Shown piece after piece: positions 1 to 11,635 of a stretch of 64,000 nucleotides of DNA. Location of the stretch: positions 1-64,000 of the forward strand of contig DATLRO010000061.1 of NCBI GenBank assembly GCA_035534615.1, read 5' to 3'. The notes under the pieces are model-generated. The model was given only the letters and a program-made list of their open reading frames with translations. It was not told where the DNA came from and made no database searches. Within the stretch, counting starts at the first letter, position 1. Each line of letters begins with the position of its first letter. Both the position numbers and the translations under genes were made by a program. The stretch is from JAGWRA01 sp035534615. Its GTDB lineage: Bacteria; Acidobacteriota; Vicinamibacteria; Vicinamibacterales; CAVVIG01.

Positions 1-2792
<2,792 letters not shown>

Positions 2793-3170
2793 ATAAGAAA
2801 CCCTGGAACTAACGCTTACAGGCTGCCGACCTCCCGCCATCCGGCTCCAGCAGGTTGCCCCGCTCTCGCCGCATACCAGGCGCCGACCGCCTGCACGCGA
2901 TAGCTCCAATGCACACTGCGTGTGTGTGGTCGGAAAAACTACCGTTTGCAGGATATTCAGTTGTCAAAGACCACCCGGGAGGCTTCGCCCCGCCGGATCC
3001 CGTCACACGCTCGCTCGCGGAGCCCGTCGGGCCCCACGCCGCTCACGCGGGGCGCGCCTTGCGGCGCACCTGAACTCATTCGGCAATTCGCGCCGTGCGC
3101 GTCATCACCCGGCCGGCGTATGCCGGCCCGCCGACCCGAAACCGCGGCATCAGCCGCGCTCGGCGAAGGC
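2793..3170 (-). other. tRNA-Ala/23S intergenic spacer with boxA-like element
   Basis: This 378-nt stretch between tRNA-Ala and 23S holds no gene. On the minus strand, GGTCTTTGACAACTGAAT (about 2955-2972) closely resembles the boxA/nut-type element that precedes 23S in many rRNA operons. The rest is GC-rich spacer, presumably part of the precursor processing stems. Open frames here are short and not convincing. Confidence 0.7.
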
Positions 3171-3246
3171 TGGTGGAGAATACCGGGCTCGAACCGGTGA
3201 CCTCCTGGTTGCAAACCAGGCGCTCTCCCAGCTGAGCTAATTCCCC
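3171..3246 (-). tRNA. tRNA-Ala (anticodon TGC)
   Basis: A 76-nt cloverleaf begins GGGGAATTAGCTCAGCTGGG and ends with an encoded CCA. The anticodon loop reads TTTGCAA and the T-arm is GGTTCGAGCC. It sits in the 16S-23S spacer with tRNA-Ile, the commonest bacterial arrangement. Confidence 0.97.
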
Positions 3247-3249
3247 GTC

Positions 3250-3259
3250 TCAAAGAACC
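3250..3259 (-). promoter_or_regulatory. boxA-like antitermination element between the spacer tRNAs
   Basis: GGTTCTTTGA on the minus strand. The same ten bases recur between 16S and tRNA-Ile (3568-3577) and in the operon leader (5501-5510). BoxA (TGTTCTTTGA-like) is the known NusB/NusE binding site. Function here is inferred from sequence and position. Confidence 0.55.
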
Positions 3260-3462
3260 GCGCCCACCCGCCGATGACCGCCCCAGGCCCGATCATCGCC
3301 CGATGTCCGGTGGCTGTTCCCGCTGTGCTGTGCGATGTGAAAGGTGACCAGATGGGATCGAGCAGGAAGGTCTTCCGCGTCGAACACACCCAATCACAAT
3401 CGACTGCGCAACCAGGCACTCCTTCTGACGCGCCAGACCGGGCCGGCTCGTCACGCTCATCA

Positions 3463-3540
<78 letters not shown>

Positions 3541-3567
3541 AAGCCCTGACGCGTCGTCAGACGCATG

Positions 3568-3577
3568 TCAAAGAACC
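3568..3577 (-). promoter_or_regulatory. boxA-like antitermination element after 16S
   Basis: GGTTCTTTGA on the minus strand, identical to the copies at 3250-3259 and 5501-5510. It lies between the 16S processing stem and tRNA-Ile, where NusB/NusE-type antitermination sites are expected. Confidence 0.55.
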
Positions 3578-3600
3578 GCGCCGGCGCCCTGCGCCAGCCG

Positions 3601-3631
3601 CCGGTTCTCTCAAAACTAGATAGGCGTGCAA
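3601..3631 (-). other. 16S precursor processing stem, 3' arm
   Basis: This arm is nearly perfectly complementary, in the transcript, to the leader arm at 5481-5512. Both share CCGGTTCT...AAAACTAGATAG...GCGTGCAA when written on opposite strands. Pairing would close a long helix around 16S, the usual RNase III substrate. Confidence 0.7.
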
Positions 3632-3695
3632 ACCCTGTCCCGTGAGTCCCAGATCGATCTTGAGTGTCGCCCGGCCGGAGCCGGACGAATGACTC

Positions 3696-5251
<1,556 letters not shown>

Positions 5252-5480
5252 AAGTGGTCGCCTCCGGCAGCGCCCCGCCACCCGAACTCACGTCCGGCCG
5301 ACGCCGCGCCCCCTTCGGACAACTCAATAACGCGAGGCCGATTGGCTCTGCGTTGTTACGTTACGTTGAGTTTGGTGGGTTCACCGGAAGCGAACTCCCG
5401 GCGCCCACCGCTGAAACTCGACGGGCTGCTCAACTCCACCGCGCGGCTGACGCCGCCCGGCTTCGTCGAGATTTGTGTGC

Positions 5481-5512
5481 TTGCACGCACTATCTAGTTT
5501 TCAAAGAACCGG
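5481..5512 (-). other. 16S processing stem 5' arm, containing leader boxA
   Basis: The leader reads GGTTCTTTGAAAACTAGATA on the minus strand. It is both a boxA-like element and the 5' arm that pairs with 3601-3631 to enclose 16S. The boxA therefore lies inside the processing helix, so antitermination binding and stem folding would be mutually exclusive or sequential. Confidence 0.65.
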
Positions 5513-5584
5513 CGCTCACCCGGCGCGCCCCGCGCCGGGCCCCCAGCCAGAACGCCTCTCAACGTTCTTCAGGGGAACCTTCTA

Positions 5585-5614
5585 AGGTTACTAAAGCCCG
5601 TGCCCTTTGTCAAG
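5585..5614 (-). promoter_or_regulatory. putative rRNA operon promoter
   Basis: On the minus strand TTGACA (5609-5614) is followed after 18 bp by TAACCT (5585-5590). This lies about 75-100 nt upstream of the leader boxA and downstream of the tyrS terminator. The -35 is perfect but the -10 is poor, so the exact -10 is uncertain. It is the best candidate in the 5252-5839 gap, which otherwise holds only the rRNA leader and the tyrS terminator. Confidence 0.45.
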
Positions 5615-5678
5615 CCCCCCTCACGACCGCAAATCGCTCTCGCGCGACCGTCAGAAGTGGGGAAATCGGCTCAGAGAC

Positions 5679-5712
5679 AAAAAAATTTGCTCCATACGTG
5701 GCAGGAGCAAAT
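5679..5712 (-). terminator. Rho-independent terminator after tyrS
   Basis: On the minus strand the stem ATTTGCTCC/GGAGCAAAT (9 bp, 10-nt loop) is followed directly by a T-rich run. It lies 130 nt downstream of the tyrS stop and upstream of the rRNA promoter, so it insulates the two units. Confidence 0.8.
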
Positions 5713-5839
5713 CATCCGCCTCGTCACCCGGCGACCGGACGCCCAGACCAGCAGGCGACATCGCCCTCGGCGGGGTTCACTGCTTCGTCAGTCAATATAC
5801 GCGGGGCCGGTCCGGCTGTCAAGGCCCCGGCCCGCCGCC

Positions 5840-7120
5840 TCACCCGGCCAGCTTCACCAGGTGCGTGTGCCGCTGGCCCTTCCGCAGCACGAACAGCCGC
5901 CCGCCGATCCCCTGGTCGAGCGTCAGCCGCCCGCGCTCGTCGCTGATCCGCCGGTTGTTCACGTACACGCCGCCCCCGCGGATGAGGCGCGCCGCCTCGC
6001 CGCGCGATCCCGCCAGGCCGGTCTGCACCAGCAGATCCACGAGCCCGAGGCCCTGCCCCTCGAACGCCGCCGCCCCGAGGACCGTCGACGGCACGTCCTC
6101 GAACACCGCGAGCACCTCGTCTGCGTTCAGCTCGGTGATCCCCTCGCCGAACAGCAGTCCCGAGGCGTGCTCCGCCCGGCGCACCGCCTCCTCGCCGTGC
6201 ACGAGCCCCGTCACCTCGCGCGCGAGCGTCCGCTGCGCCTCCCGCTGCTGCGGAGCCCGGTCGCGGGCCGCCTCGAGGTCCCGGATCGCCCCCTCCCCGA
6301 GGAACGTGAAGTACCGCAGATACGCCACGGCATCGCGATCGTCCGTATTGAGCCAGAACTGATAGAAACGGAACGGCGACGTCCGCTGCGGGTCGAGCCA
6401 GACGGCGCCCGCTTCCGTCTTGCCGAACTTCACGCCCGACGCCGTCGTCACCAGCGGCATCACCAGTCCGTGCGCGCGCACGCCGCGCAGCTTCCGGATC
6501 AGATCGCAGCCGGCCGTGATGTTGCCCCACTGATCGCTCCCCCCCAGCTGCAGCGTGCAGCCGTACCGGTCGTACAACGTCAGGAAGTCGTACGCCTGGA
6601 GCATCAGGTAGCTGAACTCGGTGAACGAAATGCCGTCCTCCTGCTGCAGCCGCCGCTTCACCGATTCCTTGGCCAGCATGTAATTCACGGTGAAGTGCTT
6701 GCCGACGTCGCGCAGGAAGACCATCAGGTCGAGCCCGACCAGCCAGTCGGCGTTGTTCACGATGCGGGCGGGCGCCCGGGAGGACTCGAAGTCCAGGAAC
6801 CGCTCGAGCTGCCCCCGGATCCCGCGCAGATTCTCCTCGACCCGCTCCATCGTCAGGAGCGTCCGCTCCTGCGACTTGCCGCTGGGATCGCCGATGAGTC
6901 CCGTGCCGCCGCCGACGATCGCGATCGGCCGGTGGCCGAACCGCTGCAGCCGCGCCAGCGCCATCACCGGCAGCAGCGAGCCGACGTGCAGGCTGGAGGC
7001 GGTCGGATCGAAGCCGATGTAGCCGGTCACCGGCTCGCGCGCGAGCATCTCCTGCGCGCCGTCGGTGGCGGCGTACACCATCCCCCGCCAGTCGAGTTCG
7101 CCGTAGATGTCGAGAGGCAT
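5840..7120 (-). CDS. tyrS: tyrosyl-tRNA synthetase
   Basis: Charges tRNA-Tyr with tyrosine in the cytoplasm. The 426-residue protein from the ATG at 7120 has the class I signatures: HVGS (45-48) for HIGH and KFGKT (231-235) for KMSKS. The tyrosine pocket segment around QLGGSDQWGN (191-200) is present. A C-terminal S4-like RNA-binding domain (about 360-426) ends the protein. The frame stays open to 7162, but MPLDIYGELDWRG is a typical N-terminus and I prefer it. There is no clear ribosome binding site at either start. The KFGKT variant and the length match the TyrS type common in E. coli-like bacteria. No T-box leader is visible in the roughly 100-nt upstream region shared with the divergent phosphoesterase gene. 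A terminator follows at 5679-5712. Confidence 0.95.
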   Translation of the reverse strand: MPLDIYGELDWRGMVYAATDGAQEMLAREPVTGYIGFDPTASSLHVGSLLPVMALARLQRFGHRPIAIVGGGTGLIGDPSGKSQERTLLTMERVEENLRGIRGQLERFLDFESSRAPARIVNNADWLVGLDLMVFLRDVGKHFTVNYMLAKESVKRRLQQEDGISFTEFSYLMLQAYDFLTLYDRYGCTLQLGGSDQWGNITAGCDLIRKLRGVRAHGLVMPLVTTASGVKFGKTEAGAVWLDPQRTSPFRFYQFWLNTDDRDAVAYLRYFTFLGEGAIRDLEAARDRAPQQREAQRTLAREVTGLVHGEEAVRRAEHASGLLFGEGITELNADEVLAVFEDVPSTVLGAAAFEGQGLGLVDLLVQTGLAGSRGEAARLIRGGGVYVNNRRISDERGRLTLDQGIGGRLFVLRKGQRHTHLVKLAG

Positions 7121-7211
7121 GAGACCGGTCCATCCGATACGGCCGGGCTGCCGCCCCCGCACGGCGCCGCCGCCCCCGTCACGGACACGGCCCGCCCGGG
7201 GAAACTGCTAC

Positions 7212-7217
7212 TATACA
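7212..7217 (+). promoter_or_regulatory. -10 element (TATACA), possibly leaderless
   Basis: TATACA ends 7 nt before the ATG at 7225, so transcription would begin at or within one base of the start codon. No Shine-Dalgarno is present. This suggests a leaderless transcript. No convincing -35 is visible. Confidence 0.4.
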
Positions 7218-7224
7218 ACGATCC

Positions 7225-8040
7225 ATGGAGCTCACCCGCCGATCCGCGCTGAAGTCGCTCGCGGCCGGCGGTGTCGGCCTCGTGACCGGCACCGCAGCTT
7301 ACGGGTACGGCTGCGCCCACCACGATCTCGAAGTGACGCGCACGACCCTGCCGGTCCGCGGACTGCCGCCGGCGCTGACCGGCCTGCGGATCGCCCTCAT
7401 CACCGATTTCCATCGCAGCGAGATGGTGTCCCATGAGCAGGTGGCGGCAGCGGCCGCGCTGACGAACGACCTCCACCCGGACATGGTCGTGCTCGGCGGC
7501 GATTACGTCACCTGGCGCGACCGGCGGTACATGGGGCCGGCCGCCGAGGCGCTCGCGTCGCTGACGGCCCCGTATGGCGTGTTCGCCATCCTCGGCAATC
7601 ACGACGATGACCGCGAGATGCCGGCGGCGCTCGAACGCCAGGGCTTCGCCGTGCTGAAGGACGCCCGCACCCGCCTGATCATCCGCGGCGCGGCGATCGA
7701 GCTGGCCGGGATCCGCTTCTGGACGCGATCGCCGCAGGAGATCTTCGCCGTCATCCAGGGGGCGTCGGCCCCGGTGATCCTGCTGGCCCACGATCCTCGC
7801 CGCCTGCCCGAAGCGGCCGCCTTCCAGATCCCGCTCGTGCTGTCCGGGCACACCCACGGCGGACAGATCGTCCTGCCGATCGTGGGCGCCCTCGCCGGCC
7901 GGAAATTTCCCGTCCTGTCGGGCGCCGCCCGGCAGAGCGCCACGACGCTCTTCGTGAGCCGCGGCGTCGGCACGATCTACGTCCCCATCCGCCTCAATTG
8001 CCCGCCGGAAGTCGCGCTGCTGACGCTCCAGGCCGTCTGA
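7225..8040 (+). CDS. Tat-exported metallophosphoesterase (YkuE-like)
   Basis: A 271-residue calcineurin-type phosphoesterase. The N-terminus has a twin-arginine motif (TRRSALKSLAAGG, residues 4-16) followed by a hydrophobic stretch, so folded export by Tat is likely. Metal-binding motifs occur in canonical order: D61-x-H63, GGD (91-93), GNHD (124-127), a later HD pair and GHTHGG. The family includes B. subtilis YkuE and related enzymes acting on phosphodiesters such as UDP-sugar or nucleotide derivatives. The actual substrate cannot be read from sequence. It is transcribed alone, divergently from tyrS, with the RAYT gene about 90 nt downstream. Confidence 0.88.
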   Translation: MELTRRSALKSLAAGGVGLVTGTAAYGYGCAHHDLEVTRTTLPVRGLPPALTGLRIALITDFHRSEMVSHEQVAAAAALTNDLHPDMVVLGGDYVTWRDRRYMGPAAEALASLTAPYGVFAILGNHDDDREMPAALERQGFAVLKDARTRLIIRGAAIELAGIRFWTRSPQEIFAVIQGASAPVILLAHDPRRLPEAAAFQIPLVLSGHTHGGQIVLPIVGALAGRKFPVLSGAARQSATTLFVSRGVGTIYVPIRLNCPPEVALLTLQAV

Positions 8041-8081
8041 CGCCCCCCCCACCGCCGGCGCGCCCCGCCCCGTGACAAGCC

Positions 8082-8100
8082 GTGACGTAACCCGTCCCCA
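8082..8100 (+). repeat. REP-like repeat, left of RAYT
   Basis: GTGACGTAACCCGTCCCCA. It matches the reverse complement of the repeat at 8678-8696 at 16 of 19 positions, so the two lie in inverted orientation around the transposase gene. The 12-base core AACCCGTCCCCA is identical in both. Confidence 0.75.
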
Positions 8101-8131
8101 TTTCGGCAGGAAACTTGCGAGGCAGAGCCCC

Positions 8132-8695
8132 ATGCCTCGACGCGCCCGGCCGGCCTTGGACAATGTCCCCTGTCACGTGATCAACCGGGCCGTCCGCAGC
8201 GAGCTGCTGTTCGGCGGCCCCCACGACTACGAGGAGTTTCAGGGCCTGCTGGTGGACGCGCTGAAGCGCCAGCCGGCGCAGCTGGTCGCCTATTGCCTGA
8301 TGCCCAGTCACTGGCATCTCGTGATCTGGCCGCAAACAGGGGCCGCGTTGTCCCGGCTGCTGCATTGGCTGACATCGACCCACGCCCGGCGATGGCACGC
8401 CGCCCGCGGGGTGATCGGCACCGGTCCGCTGTATCGCAACCGCTTCAAGGCGATTCCGATCCGCTCCGAGCAGCAGCTCCTGACCGTCTGCCGCTACGTC
8501 GAGCGCAACGCCCTTCGCGCAAATCTCGCCTCCCGCGCCGAAGGCTGGCCGTGGTCCAGCGCCTGGCAACGCGTCAATAACTGCTCCATCGTTCCGCTCA
8601 GCGATGTGCAGCCATTGCACTTCCCGGATTGGATCGACTGGCTCAACAGACCGCAGACCGAGGCAGAACTTGCAGCGTGGGGACGGGTTCGGTAA
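8132..8695 (+). CDS. REP-associated tyrosine transposase (RAYT, Y1/IS200-like)
   Basis: A 187-residue HUH nuclease of the TnpA-REP type. The histidine pair is in MPSHWH (H60, H62) and the catalytic tyrosine is probably Y122 in RYVERNALRA, a signature of this family. RAYTs cut and join single-stranded DNA at REP palindromes and are usually single-copy domesticated genes, not self-mobile IS elements. The frame extends upstream to 8072, but that would run through the left repeat. The ATG at 8132 gives the typical MPRRAR start. Inverted REP-like repeats flank it, the right one overlapping the stop codon. It lies between the phosphoesterase gene and purN. Confidence 0.92.
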   Translation: MPRRARPALDNVPCHVINRAVRSELLFGGPHDYEEFQGLLVDALKRQPAQLVAYCLMPSHWHLVIWPQTGAALSRLLHWLTSTHARRWHAARGVIGTGPLYRNRFKAIPIRSEQQLLTVCRYVERNALRANLASRAEGWPWSSAWQRVNNCSIVPLSDVQPLHFPDWIDWLNRPQTEAELAAWGRVR

Positions 8696-8696
8696 C
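8678..8696 (-). repeat. REP-like repeat, right of RAYT
   Basis: The reverse complement reads GTTACCGAACCCGTCCCCA, matching the left repeat in 16 of 19 positions. It overlaps the last codons and the stop of the transposase gene (8693-8695). Confidence 0.75.
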
Positions 8697-8710
8697 GGTC
8701 CGGAGACACG

Positions 8711-9352
8711 TCAGGTGCGGATGAAGCGGCGGCCGGCGATCGACCAGCGGCCCTCGAGCACGATCCGGATCGCTTCGGGATAGATGCGGTGTTCTTCGAC
8801 GAGAATCCGGGCCGACAGGGTTTCCTCGGTATCCTCGTCCCGGACGGGGACGGCCGCCTGCAGCACGATGGGGCCGGCGTCGAGCTCGGTCGTCACGAAA
8901 TGCACGGTCGCGCCGCTCACCTTCACGCCGTGCGCGATCGCCTGCCGCTGGGCATGCAGCCCGGGAAACGCGGGGAGCAGGGACGGGTGGATGTTGAGGA
9001 TCCGGTTGGGAAACGCGTCGATGAAGCGCGGCCCCAGCTTCCGCATGAATCCAGCGAGACAGATGACGCCGACCTCGCGCCGCCGGAGTTCCGCCGCGAG
9101 CGCCTCGTCATAAGCGTGACGATCGGCGTATGCCTGATGATCGAGACAGATCGCCTCGATCCCGGCCGCCTGCGCCCGCGCCAATCCGCCCGCGTCGGGG
9201 CGGTTCGCCATCACGACCGCCACGGCCGCCGTCAGCCGGCCCGAGGCGATCGCGTCGAGAATCGCCTGGAGGTTGCTGCCCCGCCCGGAAATCAGGACGC
9301 CCAGCCGGCGGCTGAGGGACTCCGGCGGCCCGCTCACATGCTGATCTGCCAC
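8711..9352 (-). CDS. purN: phosphoribosylglycinamide formyltransferase
   Basis: Third step of de novo IMP synthesis: transfers formyl from 10-formyl-THF to GAR. The 213-residue frame has GRGSNLQA for the phosphate loop, the NIHPSLLPAFPG segment with catalytic Asn/His, and TELDAGPI with the catalytic Asp. I chose the GTG at 9352 because GGAG lies 5 nt upstream (9358-9361). An internal GTG at 9337 is the alternative. The start lies 14 nt after the purM stop, so the gene is the last of the purine operon. The RAYT repeat unit begins immediately beyond its stop. Confidence 0.93.
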   Translation of the reverse strand: MADQHVSGPPESLSRRLGVLISGRGSNLQAILDAIASGRLTAAVAVVMANRPDAGGLARAQAAGIEAICLDHQAYADRHAYDEALAAELRRREVGVICLAGFMRKLGPRFIDAFPNRILNIHPSLLPAFPGLHAQRQAIAHGVKVSGATVHFVTTELDAGPIVLQAAVPVRDEDTEETLSARILVEEHRIYPEAIRIVLEGRWSIAGRRFIRT

Positions 9353-9366
9353 GGCAGCTCCGCGCC

Positions 9367-10398
9367 TCAGCCCTCGCGATACCGCACGGTGCGGTCGCCC
9401 TCGACCACGCGGCCGATCCGCCAGGCGTGCGCCTCGCCGGCCTCGCGCAGGCGGTCGAGGATCCGGCCGGCATCGGCCGGCGCGCAGGCCACAATCAGCC
9501 CGACCCCCATGTTGAAGGCCCGGAACATCTCGTCGCTGCCGACCTGGCCGGTCCGCTGCAGCCAGGCGAACAGCGGCGGCACGGTCCACGACCCGCGCTC
9601 GATCTCGGCCGCCGTTCCCGCCGGCAGCGTCCGCGGCAGGTTCTCGGTGATGCCGCCTCCCGTGATGTGCGCCATCCCCTTCACCCACGACGCTCCGAGC
9701 AGCGGGGCGATCACGGGACGGTACGACCGGTGCGGCCAGAGCAGCGCCTCGCCAATCGCACACCCCAGTTCGGGCACGACGGCGTCCGGCGCCAGGCGGG
9801 CCACCTCGAACGCAATCTGCCGCGCCAGGGAATAGCCGTTCGTGTGCAGGCCGCTCGACGGCAGGCCAATCAGCACGTCGCCGGGCCGAATCGCCGAACC
9901 GTCGATCAGGGCCGCGCGATCGACCGCCCCGACGATGAAGCCGGCCAGGTCGTACTCGCCGTCCGCATAGAAGCCCGGCATCTCGGCGGTCTCGCCCCCG
10001 AGCAGCGCGCATCCGTTCTCGCGGCAGCCGCGGGCGATGCCCGCCACGATCTCCGCCGCCACGTCGGGCGAGAGGCGTCCGGTCGCCAGATAGTCGAGGA
10101 AGAACAGCGGATCGGCCCCCTGAACCAGAATGTCGTTCACGCAGTGATTGACCAGATCCGCACCGATCGTGCCGTGACGCCCGGTCAGGAACGCGACCTT
10201 GAGCTTCGTGCCGACGCCGTCGGCGCTCGCCACGAGCACGGGGTCGCGGTACCGGGAGGGATCGACGCGGAACAGGCCGCCGAACGATCCGATCTCGGAC
10301 AGGACGCCGGGCGTGAACGTGGCCCGGGCCAGGGCCTTGATGCGGCGGACGGTTTCGTTGCCGGCGTCGATGTCGACGCCCGCGTGCTTGTAATCCAT
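9367..10398 (-). CDS. purM: phosphoribosylformylglycinamidine cyclo-ligase (AIR synthetase)
   Basis: Closes the imidazole ring: FGAM + ATP to AIR. The 343-residue protein has the ATP-binding DGVGTK signature near residue 60. It also has the GGETAEMPG segment and the C-terminal AFNMGVG motif, in the order expected for the PurM/PurL superfamily. Length is typical. The start is 4 nt after the stop of the HEAT-repeat gene, so the two are translationally coupled within the purine operon. Confidence 0.97.
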   Translation of the reverse strand: MDYKHAGVDIDAGNETVRRIKALARATFTPGVLSEIGSFGGLFRVDPSRYRDPVLVASADGVGTKLKVAFLTGRHGTIGADLVNHCVNDILVQGADPLFFLDYLATGRLSPDVAAEIVAGIARGCRENGCALLGGETAEMPGFYADGEYDLAGFIVGAVDRAALIDGSAIRPGDVLIGLPSSGLHTNGYSLARQIAFEVARLAPDAVVPELGCAIGEALLWPHRSYRPVIAPLLGASWVKGMAHITGGGITENLPRTLPAGTAAEIERGSWTVPPLFAWLQRTGQVGSDEMFRAFNMGVGLIVACAPADAGRILDRLREAGEAHAWRIGRVVEGDRTVRYREG

Positions 10399-10402
10399 GC
10401 CG

Positions 10403-11635
10403 TCAGAAGTCCAGCTTCTCGATCAGCGTCACCATCAGCCGGCGCGTCGCCGATCCGGCGGGCGCGCTCCAGTAATCGTGACGGACGGTGACGAAGAACT
10501 GCTCTTTCTCGAAGTCATCCTCGAGCATGTCGAACCCGTCCGCCAGCAGTGCGATCGCGCCGGCCCGGTCCGGGTCTTTCGCCAGCGACGCGAGCATGAA
10601 CGGCGTGTTCCGCAGCGCGATGGCCGCCACGGCGAGCGCAATCGGCGGGCGCGCGGCATCGTGCGCCGGGACGCCGACGGCCAGCAGCATCCGGAGCGCG
10701 TCCGCGTTGCCCCGGACCCCGACGGCCGCGAGGCTCCGGACGGTCGCGCGGAGCAGCGGCTGGAAGCCGCCGTGATGCTGCGCGAACCGGAGCGTGGCAT
10801 CCAGGAACCCGAGCTGCGCGTCGCAGTGCAGCCCGAGCAGGCAGATGGCGGCGGCGATTTCCGGCTGCGCCTCGCGGGCGGCGTGCGCCTGGAGCGCGAT
10901 GATCGGCGACAGCGCCCGGCGGTCGCCGATCTTGCCGAGCGCCAGCACCGCATCGTCGCGCAGCGCGGGATCCTGCCGGATGATCTCGAGCAGCGGGCCG
11001 ACTGCATATGTGGCGCGATAGTCGCCGAGGGCCTCGATGACGGCGCTGCGGAAGAACGTCCGGCCGTGCCCCAGCTCTTTCAACAGCGCCTGCTGCACCG
11101 CCGGATCGCGACCGTGCGCGGCCAGGGCCCGGATCAGCGCCGGGCGGACGAACTCGGCGGTCTCGTGGTCGAGGGCCGCCAGCAGCGCGAAGTCGGCGTC
11201 CGGGCCGGGGTGGTGCTCGAAGTACTTGTAGGCGACGAGGCGCAGCCGGTCGTTCCGGTCCTGCATCACCCGTCCGACCGTGTCCCGCACCTGCGGGCCG
11301 CCGAACCCCGTCAGCAGCACGAGCGCCTTGTAGCGGACGTACTGGTCCGCGTCCTTCAGGACGGCCTGTACGAGCGCCGGCACCGCCTCCGCGGCCGGCA
11401 CGCGGCGAATCGTGCGCGCCGCCGCGGCCCGGGCGGCATCGTCCACGTCGCCCAGCCGGGCGATGGCCTGCGCCAGCGCCGCGGGCGAGATGCGCTCCGG
11501 CTGCGACGGCTCGGCCTGCGGCACGGCAGCCGCGGCCCCCGCGCCTCCGGCGGCCAGCCCCAGCGCCACGAGGCCGGCCATCAGCAGCCGCGATGCGCGG
11601 GACGCGCGCGACGGGGCGGACACGGCGGCGTTCAC
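10403..11635 (-). CDS. secreted HEAT-repeat protein inside the purine operon
   Basis: A 410-residue protein with an N-terminal signal-like segment (hydrophobic stretch about residues 16-40, ending in an Ala-rich region). Most of the rest looks like PBS-lyase/HEAT-type helical repeats: runs such as IRRVPAAEAVPALVQAVL, FFRSAVIEALGDY and LRDDAVLALGKIGDRRAL. HEAT arrays usually bind proteins; no enzyme motif is visible. The GTG start at 11635 overlaps the purF stop as GTGA, and the stop is 4 nt before purM. It is therefore firmly embedded in the purine operon although it looks exported. A frame extension upstream of 11635 only shadows purF. Its function is unknown to me. Confidence 0.8.
   Translation of the reverse strand: MNAAVSAPSRASRASRLLMAGLVALGLAAGGAGAAAAVPQAEPSQPERISPAALAQAIARLGDVDDAARAAAARTIRRVPAAEAVPALVQAVLKDADQYVRYKALVLLTGFGGPQVRDTVGRVMQDRNDRLRLVAYKYFEHHPGPDADFALLAALDHETAEFVRPALIRALAAHGRDPAVQQALLKELGHGRTFFRSAVIEALGDYRATYAVGPLLEIIRQDPALRDDAVLALGKIGDRRALSPIIALQAHAAREAQPEIAAAICLLGLHCDAQLGFLDATLRFAQHHGGFQPLLRATVRSLAAVGVRGNADALRMLLAVGVPAHDAARPPIALAVAAIALRNTPFMLASLAKDPDRAGAIALLADGFDMLEDDFEKEQFFVTVRHDYWSAPAGSATRRLMVTLIEKLDF

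Noticed and set aside
7121..7224. T-box leader for tyrS
   Set aside because: The upstream region is too short (about 100 nt) and lacks a T-box sequence or antiterminator.
5600..7252. 550-codon plus-strand frame opposite tyrS
   Set aside because: Antisense to tyrS, whose catalytic motifs are intact. His/Arg/Pro-rich composition typical of a shadow frame.
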